DNA of 64,000 nt from Arthrobacter sp. MYb214 (lineage in GTDB: Bacteria; Actinomycetota; Actinomycetes; Actinomycetales; Micrococcaceae). The stretch lies in contig NZ_PCPZ01000001.1 of the NCBI RefSeq assembly GCF_002979865.1, positions 372,001-436,000 on the forward strand, in the 5' to 3' direction. Below, piece by piece: positions 24,085 to 33,761 of the stretch. Each line of letters begins with the position of its first letter. The stretch's first letter is position 1. The translations under genes and the position numbers were made by a program. Below the pieces are notes generated by a model, which searched no databases, was not told the DNA's origin, and saw only the letters and a program-made list of their open reading frames with translations.

Positions 24085-24798
24085 ATGCCAAGCACCAGTT
24101 TTGACTTTGCCGCCGGAACCGAGCCCGCAACCCCGCAAGCTGTCCTGTGGGATATGGACGGTACGCTGATCGACACCGAACCCTATTGGCTGGCTGCCGA
24201 AGCTGAGCTGGTGGCTTCCCATGGCGGCTCATGGAGCCATGAACAAGGCCTGGCCCTGGTCGGCAACGCCTTGCCAGATGGCGCCCGGGCCCTGCAGCAG
24301 GCCGGGGTCAAGCTGGAGATCCGCGAGATCATCGACTGGCTCTCTGCCCGGGTGGTTGCCGGCATCCGCCGCGAGATCCCTTGGCGGCCAGGAGCCCGCG
24401 AATTGCTCGCGGCGTGCAAGCAGGCAGGCATCCCGCAGGCCCTGGTGACCATGTCCGAGCGCAGCATCGTCGATGAACTGATGCTCAGCATCCCCGAAGG
24501 CACCTTCCAGGCCAGCGTTACCGGTGAAGAGGTCGCCAACGGCAAGCCGCACCCGGAACCTTATCTGGCTGGACTGCAGCTGCTTGGCCAGTGCACCGGG
24601 AAAGAACTGGAAGCAGCCAGGTGCATTGGTTTCGAGGATTCCGTGCCGGGCATCGCCTCGGCGTCCGCGGCCGGGCTGCATGCGGTGCTGGTCCCCAACG
24701 CCACCGACCCGGGCGAAGGCAATTGGCGCCGGATCGACAGCTTGGCATCCGTGGACGTACATGAAATGACTCGATGGTTGGTGCAGGTTAGCGCGTGA
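24085..24798 (+). CDS. HAD-superfamily phosphatase
   Basis: 237 residues, subclass IA. Motif I is WDMDGTLIDTEP, motif II is VTMSERS, motif III Lys is in NGKPHPEPYL, and motif IV is GFEDSVPGIASASAAG. It is beta-phosphoglucomutase/phosphatase-like, and the substrate is probably a small phosphorylated metabolite. It is divergent from the PAC2 gene and overlaps the protease gene (GTGA), so it is translated with it. Confidence 0.88.
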   Translation: MPSTSFDFAAGTEPATPQAVLWDMDGTLIDTEPYWLAAEAELVASHGGSWSHEQGLALVGNALPDGARALQQAGVKLEIREIIDWLSARVVAGIRREIPWRPGARELLAACKQAGIPQALVTMSERSIVDELMLSIPEGTFQASVTGEEVANGKPHPEPYLAGLQLLGQCTGKELEAARCIGFEDSVPGIASASAAGLHAVLVPNATDPGEGNWRRIDSLASVDVHEMTRWLVQVSA

Positions 24799-25922
24799 GC
24801 GACACTCAGGAAAAGTCCCCTGGAATCAAGCTGGGGCGTATCGGCGGCGTCCCGGTCTACCTCTCCAGCTCGTGGTTCATCATCACCGCGGTCATCACCT
24901 TCAGCGTTGGCATCCAGCTTTCGCGCGGCGGAATCATCCCGCCGCTGAACGCCTACCTGATGGGCCTGGCCTGCGCGGTGGCTATTGCCGTGGCCGTGCT
25001 GATCCATGAGGTCGCGCACGCGATGACCGCGCGCGCCTTCAAGTGGCCCGATGCGCACATCGTGTTGACGCTGATGGGCGGGCACACCCAGTTCGGTTCC
25101 TTCAAGGCCAAGCCCGGCGCCTCGCTCTGGGTGGCACTCTCCGGACCGCTGTCGAATTTCCTGCTGGCCGGAATCGGCTGGCTGGTGATCGAGAACGCGG
25201 CCATGGGCGTATACCCGAACCTGCTACTGGACTTCTTCGTCTATGCCAACCTGCTGCTCGGCGCCTTCAACGCGCTGCCCGGGCTTCCGCTCGATGGCGG
25301 GCGGCTGGTCGAATCGATCGTCTGGAAGGCCACCGGATCCCAGTTCAAGGGCACCATCGCCTCGAGCTGGGTGGGCCGGGCAATCGCCGTGGGCCTGGTC
25401 TTCTACTTCGTGATCTATCCTCTGGTACGCGGCGAGCAGCCCCAGATCATCACGGTGGTGGTCGGCATCATGGTGGCGATGTTCATGTGGCAAGCCACCA
25501 CGCAGCTGATTGCGCACTCCAAGATGATGCTGAACCTGCCCACCGTGATCGCCACCGACTTGATGCGCCCGGCTTCGGCCATGGTTTCGCACGCAACCGT
25601 AGCCGACGTGCTCTCCCGCCAGAACGCTCGCGGGGGAGAGATCATCCTAGTCGACCCGAAAGGGATGCCGGTCGGGGTCATCGATGCGCAGGCACTGTCC
25701 CGGGTGGGCCCGAACCAGGCGGCCCAGGTTCCGGCCTTGGCCGTGTCCCGTGCCCTGGGCCAGGGCGCGATCGTGGCCGAGGATTCCGATGGCCGCGCAC
25801 TGATCGACTACCTGGCCAGCGTGGACAGCGCCGAATACGCGGTGATCAGCGCCACCGGGCAGGTGGTGGGCCTGCTGCACCAGCGGCAGATCGTCAACGC
25901 CGTCACCGGACGCCGCAAGTAA
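24795..25922 (+). CDS. Site-2 protease family (M50) membrane metalloprotease with CBS-like tail
   Basis: 375 residues. The zinc motif HEVAH (His74, Glu75, His78) lies in the second membrane segment, and the third ligand is in NALPGLPLDGGR. About six membrane helices are followed by a cytosolic region (about 250-375, beginning VIATDLMRPASAMVSHATVADVL) that looks like a CBS-domain pair. Such proteases cleave membrane-spanning substrates. Widespread in actinobacteria immediately upstream of trmI and the Pup locus, role unresolved. The start overlaps the HAD gene stop by four bases. Confidence 0.88.
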   Translation: MSDTQEKSPGIKLGRIGGVPVYLSSSWFIITAVITFSVGIQLSRGGIIPPLNAYLMGLACAVAIAVAVLIHEVAHAMTARAFKWPDAHIVLTLMGGHTQFGSFKAKPGASLWVALSGPLSNFLLAGIGWLVIENAAMGVYPNLLLDFFVYANLLLGAFNALPGLPLDGGRLVESIVWKATGSQFKGTIASSWVGRAIAVGLVFYFVIYPLVRGEQPQIITVVVGIMVAMFMWQATTQLIAHSKMMLNLPTVIATDLMRPASAMVSHATVADVLSRQNARGGEIILVDPKGMPVGVIDAQALSRVGPNQAAQVPALAVSRALGQGAIVAEDSDGRALIDYLASVDSAEYAVISATGQVVGLLHQRQIVNAVTGRRK

Positions 25923-25964
25923 ACTCTATACAGACTGAAAAGCACCAAGAAAAGGATCACATCA

Positions 25965-27026
25965 GTGAGCGAAGCTAAGAGCCAGGCGCCGCACGGCGCG
26001 GCAGCCCGTCGCGGCCCCTTCCGTGTCGGCGACCGCGTGCAGCTGACCGACGAGAAACGCCGGATCAACACCATCACCCTGCAGCACGGTGGAGAGTTCC
26101 ACACGCACAAGGGCGTGCTGCCGCACGAGGCCATCATCGGCCTGCCCGAAGGCTCGGTCATCGAGAATATCGACGGCTTCCGCTACCAGGCCCTGCGCCC
26201 GCTGGCCAAGGATTTCGTGCTCTCCATGCCGCGCGGCGCCACCGTGGTCTACCCGAAGGATGCCGCGCAGATCGTGCAGTTCGGCGACATCTTCCCGGGC
26301 GCACGCGTCGTCGAAGCCGGCGTCGGTTCCGGCGCGCTGTCCATCTCGCTGCTGCGCGCGGTCGGCGATGAGGGCTTCCTGCACTCCTTCGAGCGACGCG
26401 AGGAATTCGCCGATATCGCCCGCGGCAACATCTCCACCGTCTTCGGTGGCGAGCACCCCTCGTGGCAGATCTCCATCGGCGACTTCCAGGACAGGGTCGT
26501 CGAGCTGGAAGCACCGGGCAGCATCGACCGCGTGGTCCTGGACATGCTCAGCCCCTGGGAATGCCTGGATGCGGTAGCTACCGTGCTGGCGCCGGGCGGC
26601 GTGTGGACCAACTACGTGTCCTCGGTGACCCAGATGTCCCGCGTGGTCGAGGCAATCCGTGCTTCGGGCCAGTTCACCGAGCCAGAGTGCTTCGAAACCC
26701 TGGTGCGCGGCTGGCACGTCGACGGCCTGGCTGTCCGCCCGGATCACCGGATGGTGGCGCACACCGCATTCCTGATCACCTGCCGCCGTCTGGCCGATTC
26801 CGCCGATGGCATCCCGAAGGCCAAGCGCATCAAGGAGCACTCGTACTCCGATGAGGACCTGAGCGCATGGACGCGCGATCACGCCGAGGGCGAGTGGACC
26901 GCTGAAGCACTGGGCGAGCGCGGCTTGTCTGATAAGAAGCTGCGCCGGGCCGCCCGCGATGCCAACCAGTCCGTGCGCGTGCGTGCCGCTGAAGAAGGCG
27001 CCGAAGGCGCTGGCGGCGAAGCCTGA
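25965..27026 (+). CDS. trmI: tRNA (adenine(58)-N1)-methyltransferase
   Basis: 353 residues. An N-terminal beta-rich domain is followed by a Rossmann methyltransferase with the SAM motif VEAGVGSGALSISLLRAVG and VVLDMLSPWECL. TrmI methylates A58 of the tRNA T-loop using S-adenosylmethionine, stabilising tRNA. The start GTG at 25965 follows AAGGA at about 10 bases. The C-terminal 60 residues are rich in Arg, Glu and Ala and look flexible. This gene sits directly before the ATPase of the Pup system, its usual actinobacterial position. Confidence 0.93.
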   Translation: MSEAKSQAPHGAAARRGPFRVGDRVQLTDEKRRINTITLQHGGEFHTHKGVLPHEAIIGLPEGSVIENIDGFRYQALRPLAKDFVLSMPRGATVVYPKDAAQIVQFGDIFPGARVVEAGVGSGALSISLLRAVGDEGFLHSFERREEFADIARGNISTVFGGEHPSWQISIGDFQDRVVELEAPGSIDRVVLDMLSPWECLDAVATVLAPGGVWTNYVSSVTQMSRVVEAIRASGQFTEPECFETLVRGWHVDGLAVRPDHRMVAHTAFLITCRRLADSADGIPKAKRIKEHSYSDEDLSAWTRDHAEGEWTAEALGERGLSDKKLRRAARDANQSVRVRAAEEGAEGAGGEA

Positions 27027-27041
27027 GCTGCAACCATATAT

Positions 27042-27058
27042 TGAGACATTGCGTCTCA
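27042..27058. promoter_or_regulatory. Short dyad upstream of arc
   Basis: TGAGAC-ATTGC-GTCTCA is a perfect 6-bp-arm dyad between trmI and arc, within an A/T-rich stretch. It could be an operator for the Pup locus, but the trmI terminator hairpin lies between it and arc. Confidence 0.25.
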
Positions 27059-27071
27059 TTATGTGACATTG

Positions 27072-27098
27072 GGCCCCGAGTGTTCTGCACTCGGGGCC
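27072..27098 (+). terminator. trmI terminator
   Basis: Stem GGCCCCGAGTG/CACTCGGGGCC with a TTCTG loop, 45 bases after the trmI stop. It separates trmI from the Pup genes. Confidence 0.7.
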
Positions 27099-27201
27099 TT
27101 CAGTTCCTAAGATGGAAGCAAGACGGTGCGCCAAGCACCGGAAAAAACCTCATCAGGGCGCACGAACCGCCCCGGTGACGTTGGATGTTGGAGGTTGGAA
27201 C

Positions 27202-28884
27202 GTGAACGATAATCGCGAGGCAGAACAATTGGCCGAGCGGCTGCAGATGACCGAACGCCAGGTCAACGTGCTGCGCGACAAGAATCGCAACCTCGACAAG
27301 CAACTCGCCGGGATCAGCGGCAATAACAAGCGCCTGGTGGCCCTGCTGGAAACCACCCGCGAGCAGATCATCAACCTGAAGTCGGCGCTGGAAAAGGACG
27401 GGGACACTCCCTTCAGCCACGGCACCATCGTGGCCAAGCACCCGCGCAAGCACCCCGAACCCGGGCTCGGCATCGAATCCACCGGCGCCCAGTCCGCAGA
27501 TGTCATCTACTCCGGGCGCAAGATGCGCGTGGCCGTCAGCCCGCTGATGGATTTCGACAAGCTGGTCATCGGCCAGCAGGTGCTGCTCAATGAAGCACTG
27601 GTGATCGTCGCGGCCCTGGGATTCGAGGAGACCGGTGAACTGGTCACGGTCAAGGAACTGCTGGAAAATCACCACGCCGTAGTCATGGCCCGTGCCGATG
27701 ACCAGCGCGTCGTTGAACTCGCTGGCCCGCTGCGCGAGATGCACCTGCGCGTGGGCGACCAGCTGGCCATCGATTCGCGTTCGGGCATGGCGGTATCCCG
27801 CGTCCAGCTCACCGACATGCAGTCCCTGGTGCTCGAGGAAGTCCCGGACATTGCCTACTCGGACATTGGCGGGCTGAACTCGCAGATCGAAGCCATCAAG
27901 GACTCGGTGGAGCTGCCCTTCACCCACCCTGAGCTGTACCGCGAACACGGGTTGAGCGCGCCAAAGGGGATCCTGCTCTACGGTCCTCCGGGCTGCGGCA
28001 AGACCCTGATCGCCAAGGCGGTGGCGCACTCCCTGGCCCAGCGCGTCGTCGAGCGCAAGGAAGGGGCCAGCAACCGCAGCTACTTCCTGAACATCAAGGG
28101 TCCGGAGCTGCTGGACAAGTACGTGGGCGAAACCGAGCGGCACATCCGCCTGATCTTCGCCCGCGCCCGGGAGAAGGCGCTGCATGGAGATCCGGTGGTG
28201 GTGTTCTTCGACGAGATGGAAGCGCTGTTCCGTACCCGCGGCACCGGTGTCTCCTCGGATGTGGAAACCACCATCGTGCCGCAGCTGCTGGCCGAAATTG
28301 ACGGCGTCGAGCGCCTGGATAACGTGATTGTCATCGGCGCGTCCAACCGCGAGGACATGATCGACCCGGCGATCCTGCGTCCGGGACGCCTGGATGTCAA
28401 GATCAAGATCCGCCGTCCCGATGCCGAGGGCGCCACAGAAATCTTCAGCAAGTACCTGACGACCGAACTGCCGCTGCACGCCGATGAGCTCGATGCCGAT
28501 GCCGGGGATGCCGGCGCCACCATAGCGCGCATGATCCGCGGAGCCGTCCAGGCAATGTACTCCACCGAGCGGATCAACGAATTCCTCGAAGTCACCTATG
28601 TTACCGGTGCCACCGAAGTGCTCTACTTCAAGGACTTCGCCTCGGGCGCGGTCATCCACAACATCGTGGACCGCGCCAAGAAGCATGCCATCAAGGCGCT
28701 GATTACGCAGAACGAACGCGGACTGAAAATGGAGTACCTGCTGCGTGCGGTGCGCGAAGAGTTCGCCGAGCACGAAGACATGCCCAACACCACCAACCCC
28801 GATGATTGGGCCCGAATTTCCGGCCGCAAGGGCGAGCGGATCAGCAACATCCGTTCCCTGGTCCAGCAGCAGGCCGGCAAATGA
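27202..28884 (+). CDS. arc: AAA ATPase forming ring-shaped complexes (ARC/Mpa)
   Basis: 560 residues. An N-terminal coiled coil (about 5-55, Pup-binding in homologues) is followed by tandem OB folds (about 70-200) and an AAA domain with Walker A GPPGCGKT (261-268), Walker B VVFFDEME (Asp337-Glu338) and the arginine-finger region ILRPGRLD. The hexamer recognises Pup and unfolds pupylated proteins. Start GTG 27202 has GGAGG 8 bases upstream. The protein ends in ...VQQQAGK, without the QYL/HbYX-type tail that Mpa uses to dock on the 20S proteasome, which fits the missing prcBA. The stop overlaps dop (ATGA). Confidence 0.95.
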   Translation: MNDNREAEQLAERLQMTERQVNVLRDKNRNLDKQLAGISGNNKRLVALLETTREQIINLKSALEKDGDTPFSHGTIVAKHPRKHPEPGLGIESTGAQSADVIYSGRKMRVAVSPLMDFDKLVIGQQVLLNEALVIVAALGFEETGELVTVKELLENHHAVVMARADDQRVVELAGPLREMHLRVGDQLAIDSRSGMAVSRVQLTDMQSLVLEEVPDIAYSDIGGLNSQIEAIKDSVELPFTHPELYREHGLSAPKGILLYGPPGCGKTLIAKAVAHSLAQRVVERKEGASNRSYFLNIKGPELLDKYVGETERHIRLIFARAREKALHGDPVVVFFDEMEALFRTRGTGVSSDVETTIVPQLLAEIDGVERLDNVIVIGASNREDMIDPAILRPGRLDVKIKIRRPDAEGATEIFSKYLTTELPLHADELDADAGDAGATIARMIRGAVQAMYSTERINEFLEVTYVTGATEVLYFKDFASGAVIHNIVDRAKKHAIKALITQNERGLKMEYLLRAVREEFAEHEDMPNTTNPDDWARISGRKGERISNIRSLVQQQAGK

Positions 28885-30497
28885 GCGCACGTCGGCTGGT
28901 CGGCCTGGAAACCGAATACGGAATTATCCGCCCGAACATGCCCAAGGCCAACGCCACGGTGCTTTCGGCGCAGATCGTTGACGCCTACGCGCAATTGGTC
29001 GCCGAGCAGGATTCGGCGGCCAAGGCAGCACGCTGGGACTACAGCGACGAATCCCCGCTGCAAGATGCGCGCGGATTCGCCATGGACCGGGCCCAAGCGC
29101 ATCCGAGCCAGCTGACCGACCTGGAGCCGGGGCTGGACGACGAGGGCATCTGGACCGCCGAATCCATTGCGCTGGATGGCAACGACGCGCATCTGGGTTC
29201 AACGCTCTACCAGGAGAAGGAATCCACGGATGTCGTGATGAACATGGTCCTGGGCAACGGCGCACGCCTGTACGTCGACCACGCCCACCCGGAATACTCC
29301 AGCCCCGAATCGATGACCCCGCGTGATGCGGTGCTCTGGGACCAAGCCGGCGATGAAGTGATGCGCCGCGCCGCGGCCGCCGCCCAGCGCATGGGCAGCG
29401 GGGAACTGCTGCTGTACAAGAACAACACCGATAACAAGTCGGTCTCCTACGGCTCGCATGAGAACTACCTGATGCCGCGCGGCATCGAGTTCTCTTCGAT
29501 TGTCCGCGGGCTCACCCCGTTCTTTGCCAGCAGGCAGATCTTCTGCGGTGCCGGCCGGGTGGGCCAGGGCATGCTCAACGAGCGCGCCGCCTTCCAGGTC
29601 TCCCAGCGTGCCGACTTCTTCGAGGCGGAAGTGGGCCTGGAAACCACGATCAACCGCCCGATCATCAACACCCGCGATGAACCGCACGCGAACTGGGACA
29701 AGTACCGCCGCCTGCACGTGATCATCGGGGATGCGAACCTCGGGCAGATCTCCACCCTGCTGCGCGTGGGCACCACCAACTTGGTACTCTCGCTGATCGA
29801 AGCGGGGATGGCCCCGCAGCTGGAACTGGTCGAGCCGGTCCTGGCCTTGCAGCAAATCAGCCACGACCCCACCCTGAAGGCCAAGGTGCGGTTGCGCGGC
29901 GGGGTCCAGCTCACCGCCATTGAAATCCAGCGCCATTACCTGCATGCGGCAGAAAACTACTGTGCGGCACGCGGCATTGATGATCCGGACACCACCGAGA
30001 TCCTCAGCCGTTGGGCGCAGATCCTGGAGTTGCTCGAGCGCGACCCGATGGACGCGGCAGACCAGATTGACTGGATCGCCAAATACCAGCTGGTCAACGG
30101 CTTCGCCCAGCGCCACCAGCTTGAGCTGTCCGATCCACGCGTGGCGATGCTGGACCTGCAATGGGCTGATTTGCGGACCGACAAGGGCTTGTACTACCGC
30201 ATGGCCGAACGCGGGGCCATCCAGAGGATCTTCAGCCAGCAGGAGATCAACCAAGCCGTGGCCAGCCCGCCGGAAGATACCCGGGCCTACCTGCGCGGCA
30301 TGACCCTGCAGCGCTATGCGCCCTACGTGGTCGCAGCGAACTGGGATGCGTTGTCCTTCGCCGTCCCCGGGGCGCGCAAGATCAGCCGCTTCCACATGCC
30401 CGAACCGCTGGGCGGAACCCGTGCGCAGGTTGGCGAGCTGTTCGACACGCAGCTGGAGATTGCGGAATTTATCGACGAATTGGCCAGGCGTCGCTAA
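28881..30497 (+). CDS. dop: Deamidase of Pup / depupylase
   Basis: 538 residues of the carboxylate-amine ligase (glutamine-synthetase-like) superfamily. The N-terminal [10 protein letters not shown] nucleotide/metal motif is followed by a roughly 40-residue Dop-type loop (about 40-80), and then [29 protein letters not shown] and HVIIGDAN. Dop converts Pup C-terminal Gln to Glu and removes Pup from substrates. The insertion and length distinguish it from PafA. It begins four bases inside arc and is needed here because the encoded Pup ends in Gln. Confidence 0.94.
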   Translation: MSARRLVGLETEYGIIRPNMPKANATVLSAQIVDAYAQLVAEQDSAAKAARWDYSDESPLQDARGFAMDRAQAHPSQLTDLEPGLDDEGIWTAESIALDGNDAHLGSTLYQEKESTDVVMNMVLGNGARLYVDHAHPEYSSPESMTPRDAVLWDQAGDEVMRRAAAAAQRMGSGELLLYKNNTDNKSVSYGSHENYLMPRGIEFSSIVRGLTPFFASRQIFCGAGRVGQGMLNERAAFQVSQRADFFEAEVGLETTINRPIINTRDEPHANWDKYRRLHVIIGDANLGQISTLLRVGTTNLVLSLIEAGMAPQLELVEPVLALQQISHDPTLKAKVRLRGGVQLTAIEIQRHYLHAAENYCAARGIDDPDTTEILSRWAQILELLERDPMDAADQIDWIAKYQLVNGFAQRHQLELSDPRVAMLDLQWADLRTDKGLYYRMAERGAIQRIFSQQEINQAVASPPEDTRAYLRGMTLQRYAPYVVAANWDALSFAVPGARKISRFHMPEPLGGTRAQVGELFDTQLEIAEFIDELARRR

Positions 30498-30563
30498 TCG
30501 GCGCAGAATAGGTATGAGTCTCGGCGCGTAATTCCGGGATTCACGACGACTTAGGAGAAAACG

Positions 30564-30749
30564 ATGACTCAGGAAAGCTTCTCGGCCCGCCGCAGCACCC
30601 AGAACCAGCAGGCCGAAACGGAACAGGTCCAGGTGAACACCACCGGCCAGTCCGCCGGCGTGGATGACCTGCTGGACGAGATCGACTCGGTGCTGGAATC
30701 CAACGCTGAAGAGTTCGTCCGCGGATTCGTGCAAAAGGGCGGCCAGTAA
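30564..30749 (+). CDS. pup: Prokaryotic ubiquitin-like protein Pup
   Basis: 61 residues, mostly disordered and polar, with the conserved C-terminal helix region (VDDLLDEIDSVLESNAEEFV) and terminus VQKGGQ. The final Gln must be deamidated by Dop before PafA can link it to lysines. Start ATG has AGGAG at 8 bases upstream. Only 78 bp separate it from pafA, where proteasome-bearing relatives carry prcB and prcA. Confidence 0.96.
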   Translation: MTQESFSARRSTQNQQAETEQVQVNTTGQSAGVDDLLDEIDSVLESNAEEFVRGFVQKGGQ

Positions 30750-30827
30750 GCCCCAACGGGCACACAGCTTTGGAAGTCGTGTTCTGGCCAATGTGGCGGA
30801 ACCGCAGTTGAGGGGAAGTAGCTTCGC

Positions 30828-32201
30828 GTGGATCGCAGAATCTTTGGTCTGGAAACCGAATTCGGGCTGAATTATGTCCCGTCGGATGGGCGCCGGCTCA
30901 CCCCGGAGGATGCCGCACGGCACCTGTTCAAGCCGGTAGTCAGCTGGGGGCGCAGTTCGAATGTGTTCCTGGAGAACGGCTCGCGCCTCTACCTGGATGT
31001 GGGCTCGCACCCGGAGTACGCCACCGCGGAATGCGACCAGCTCAAGCAGCTGATCGCCCACGACCGCGCAGGGGAGGCGTTCATGCTGGACCTCGTTGAC
31101 CAGGCAGAGGACCAGCTGGCCGAGGAAGGCCACGAAGGCCGGATCTACATGTTCAAGAACAATGTGGACTCCGCCGGGAACTCCTATGGCTGCCACGAGA
31201 ACTACCTGATTCCACGCAAAATCGAGTTCAAGCGCCTCGCTGACATGCTCATCCCTTTCCTCGTCACCCGCCAGCTATTGTGCGGTGCCGGGCATCTGAT
31301 CACCGATGAAGAGCAGACCAAGTACGTCTTCTCCCAGCGCGCCGATCACATGTGGGAGGGGGTCTCCTCGGCCACAACGCGCTCGCGTCCGATCATCAAT
31401 ACCCGCGATGAGCCGCACGCCGATGCCGAGTACCACCGCCGGCTGCATGTCATAGTGGGCGACTCGTCGATGAGCGAAACCACCCAGCTGCTGAAGATCG
31501 GCGCCACCGACCTGGTGCTGCGCCTGATCGAATCCGGCGAAATCTACCACGATCTGCGACTGGAAAACCCGATTCGCTCCATCCGCCAGATCTCCCACGA
31601 TTTCACTGGCCAGACCGTGGTGCGGCTCATGGGCGGCGACGAACCGACCGCACTGCAGATCCAGTGGATCCTCTTCGAATCCGTCAAGGAATTCATCGCC
31701 CGCCACGGCGCGCACCACGACCAGGTGGATACCGTCCTGGAATTGTGGGAACGCACGCTGAACGCAGTGGAAAGCCAGGACTTCTCGCTGATCGACCGGG
31801 ACATCGACTGGGCGATCAAGCACAAGCTGCTCACGGGCTATGCCCAGAAGAACTCCCTGGAGCTCTCGGCGCCACGGATCGCGCAGCTGAACCTGACTTA
31901 CCATGACATCGACCCGCAGCGCGGCCTGTTCCACCTGCTCAAGCGCCGCGGCCTGGCCAGCGCAGTCGTCTCCGACGCTGAAATCAATCAGGCTGTGAAC
32001 AACCCGCCAGCCACGACACGCGCGGCACTGCGAAGCAAATTCATTCGCGCCGCCCGCGCCAATGGGCGACGCTATAGCGCCGATTGGGTCCACATGAAGT
32101 ATGAGGATGGCCCGGGCGGAATTGTGCTGTGCAAGGACCCGTTCGCAACCACCAATTCACAGATTGACGAGCTCATTGAGCTGATGGGCCAGCAGCTTTA
32201 G
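30828..32201 (+). CDS. pafA: Pup-protein ligase
   Basis: 457 residues, same superfamily as Dop but lacking the Dop loop. Motifs are FGLETEFGLNY (catalytic Glu region), YLDVGSHPEYATAECD, NNVDSAGNSYGCHENYL and HVIVGDSSMSE. It phosphorylates the Glu of deamidated Pup with ATP and transfers it to substrate lysines. The start GTG follows AGGGGAAG. Despite the missing 20S genes the active-site motifs look intact, so pupylation should be functional. Confidence 0.95.
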   Translation: MDRRIFGLETEFGLNYVPSDGRRLTPEDAARHLFKPVVSWGRSSNVFLENGSRLYLDVGSHPEYATAECDQLKQLIAHDRAGEAFMLDLVDQAEDQLAEEGHEGRIYMFKNNVDSAGNSYGCHENYLIPRKIEFKRLADMLIPFLVTRQLLCGAGHLITDEEQTKYVFSQRADHMWEGVSSATTRSRPIINTRDEPHADAEYHRRLHVIVGDSSMSETTQLLKIGATDLVLRLIESGEIYHDLRLENPIRSIRQISHDFTGQTVVRLMGGDEPTALQIQWILFESVKEFIARHGAHHDQVDTVLELWERTLNAVESQDFSLIDRDIDWAIKHKLLTGYAQKNSLELSAPRIAQLNLTYHDIDPQRGLFHLLKRRGLASAVVSDAEINQAVNNPPATTRAALRSKFIRAARANGRRYSADWVHMKYEDGPGGIVLCKDPFATTNSQIDELIELMGQQL

Positions 32202-32320
32202 CTAGCTGGAAACAAGTATTTACACAGCAAAAACCTCTAAGCTGGACGCAGATCATTACGGGCCTTGCCCTGTGCAAGCCCGCAATGCATGACCAGCTAG
32301 TCCAACCGGAAAGAAGATTC

Positions 32321-33256
32321 GTGCGAAAAGTTTTGGCAGTATGCGCCACCGCGTCCATCCTTGCCCTGGCGTCCTGCGGTTCGGGTTCGTCATCCCTGAG
32401 CGGCATCGACGTCAAGCCAGCAGAAGATAGCAAGTCCGCACCTGAGGTCAAATTCGATGCGCCGCTCCTGACCGAAAAGTCAGAAGCAGTCACCGTGGTG
32501 GAGGGCGAGGGTTCCGACATCAAGGAAGGCGACACCATCCAGATCCAGTCGGGCCTGTACAAGACCATCGACGGCCTGCTGACCAATGAGAACTTCACTG
32601 CTGATCCGGCTCCCATGAAGGTTGACGAGACGCTCAAGGAGCAGATGCCCGAGCTCTACGAAACCCTGCTGAAGTCCCAGATTGGCGACTGGATCGCTTA
32701 CGCAGCCATCGAAGGCGTTCAGCAGCCGGACGGGTCCATCGCCGAACCGGCCGAAGGCTCGCGTGCCGAACGGCTGATCGTGATCAAGATTGCGGACTCC
32801 AAGAGCCCTAGCCAGACGATGGGCAAGGAAGAAGTCCAGCAGCTCAAGGACGACGGCAAGCTCCCCACCGTGAAGACCGGCAAGGGCGATCCGCAGATCA
32901 CCATCCCCAAGGACACCGAAGCCCCGGCAGGCCTGGCAGTGGACGTCCTTGAAGAAGGCGACGGCCCAGCGGTTGGCCAAACGTCCAAGGTCACTGCCCA
33001 CTACCACGGCGTGCGCTGGGAAGATGGCAAGAAGTTCGACGGCAACTTCGGCAACGAAGAAGGCTTCGAAGCCGATATGGCCGGCGGAGTCATCCAGGGC
33101 TGGCTGCAGGGCTTCCAGGGTCTGAAGGAAGGCAGCAAGGTCTTGCTGACTGTCCCAACGGACTTGGCCTACGGCGAAACAGCTGAAGCCCAGGGGCGTC
33201 CTGCAGGACCACTGGTCTTCTACGTAGAATTAGACAAGGTAAGCGAAAGCAAGTAA
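32321..33256 (+). CDS. FKBP-type peptidyl-prolyl isomerase lipoprotein
   Basis: 311 residues. A signal peptide with lipobox (VRKVLAVCATASILALASCGSG, Cys near residue 20) precedes a diverged FKBP-like N-domain and a C-terminal FKBP domain (about 205-311: VTAHYHGVRWEDGKKFD, GVIQGWLQGFQGLKEGSKVLLTVPTDLAYGE). It would act on proline isomers of proteins outside the membrane. The start GTG follows GGAAAGAAG; the ATG at 32285 lies ahead of the signal without such a site. A second, cytosolic FKBP follows 16 bases later. Confidence 0.9.
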   Translation: MRKVLAVCATASILALASCGSGSSSLSGIDVKPAEDSKSAPEVKFDAPLLTEKSEAVTVVEGEGSDIKEGDTIQIQSGLYKTIDGLLTNENFTADPAPMKVDETLKEQMPELYETLLKSQIGDWIAYAAIEGVQQPDGSIAEPAEGSRAERLIVIKIADSKSPSQTMGKEEVQQLKDDGKLPTVKTGKGDPQITIPKDTEAPAGLAVDVLEEGDGPAVGQTSKVTAHYHGVRWEDGKKFDGNFGNEEGFEADMAGGVIQGWLQGFQGLKEGSKVLLTVPTDLAYGETAEAQGRPAGPLVFYVELDKVSESK

Positions 33257-33272
33257 CAGAAAGGCCGTGACT

Positions 33273-33668
33273 ATGTCGTTCGGAGAACGCAACTACGACC
33301 GCACCAAGCCGGAGATCGATTTCCCGGGCACCGACGCTCCTGAAGAACTGGTCATCACCGACCTGGTCGAGGGAACCGGCGCCGAGGTCACCCCAGGCAC
33401 CACCGTTGAAGCGCACTATGTAGGCGTTGCCTGGTCCACCGGCGAAGAGTTCGACTCTTCCTGGGGCCGCGGGCAGACCCTCGACTTCCCAGTGGGTGTC
33501 GGAATGGTTATCCAGGGCTGGGACCAGGGCCTGCTGGGCATGAAGGTCGGCGGCCGTCGCCGACTGGATATCCCATCGCACCTGGCCTACGGCGAGCGTG
33601 GCGCCCCAGGCGCCATTGCGCCTAACGAAGCACTGATTTTCGTTGTGGATCTGATGGGCACCAAGTAA
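33273..33668 (+). CDS. Cytosolic FKBP-type peptidyl-prolyl cis-trans isomerase
   Basis: 131 residues, one FKBP domain: VEAHYVGVAWSTGEEFDSSW, GMVIQGWDQGLLGMKVGGRR and IPSHLAYGERGAPG, with a closing ALIFVVDLM strand. Substrate-binding aromatic residues (Tyr, Phe, Trp) are in place. ATG 33273 has AAAGG at 9 bases; the alternative GTG 33267 would be too close. It lies between the lipoprotein FKBP and a terminator, so the pair forms a two-gene unit downstream of pafA. Confidence 0.92.
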   Translation: MSFGERNYDRTKPEIDFPGTDAPEELVITDLVEGTGAEVTPGTTVEAHYVGVAWSTGEEFDSSWGRGQTLDFPVGVGMVIQGWDQGLLGMKVGGRRRLDIPSHLAYGERGAPGAIAPNEALIFVVDLMGTK

Positions 33669-33680
33669 TTCCAAGTGCTG

Positions 33681-33714
33681 GCAATGGCCTCGATTAAATA
33701 ATCGGGGCCATTGC
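33681..33714 (+). terminator. Terminator after the FKBP pair
   Basis: Stem GCAATGGCCTCGATT against AATCGGGGCCATTGC with loop AAAT, 12 bases after the stop. Confidence 0.75.
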
Positions 33715-33731
33715 TGTCCCAGAAGTCATCC

Positions 33732-33755
33732 TTATCGGCGAAAGTTGGTTAGTCT
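33732..33755 (+). promoter_or_regulatory. Predicted pafBC promoter, damage-type and leaderless
   Basis: TTATCGGCG (33732-33740), a 9-base gap and TAGTCT (33750-33755) resemble the RecA-NDp promoter of the mycobacterial PafBC regulon (TTGTCRGTG-N8-TAnnnT, recalled from literature) with one extra spacer base. The GTG start begins six bases after the -10, so the mRNA would be leaderless. Confidence 0.4.
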
Positions 33756-33761
33756 AGGCAC

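Noticed and set aside
27100-28890. 596-codon open frame antisense to arc
   Set aside because: It mirrors arc exactly, has no motif or ribosome site, and is a typical high-GC antisense shadow.
30750-30827. Possible remnant of prcB/prcA between pup and pafA
   Set aside because: The 78 bp show no similarity to proteasome subunit ends; the genes appear cleanly absent, not decaying.
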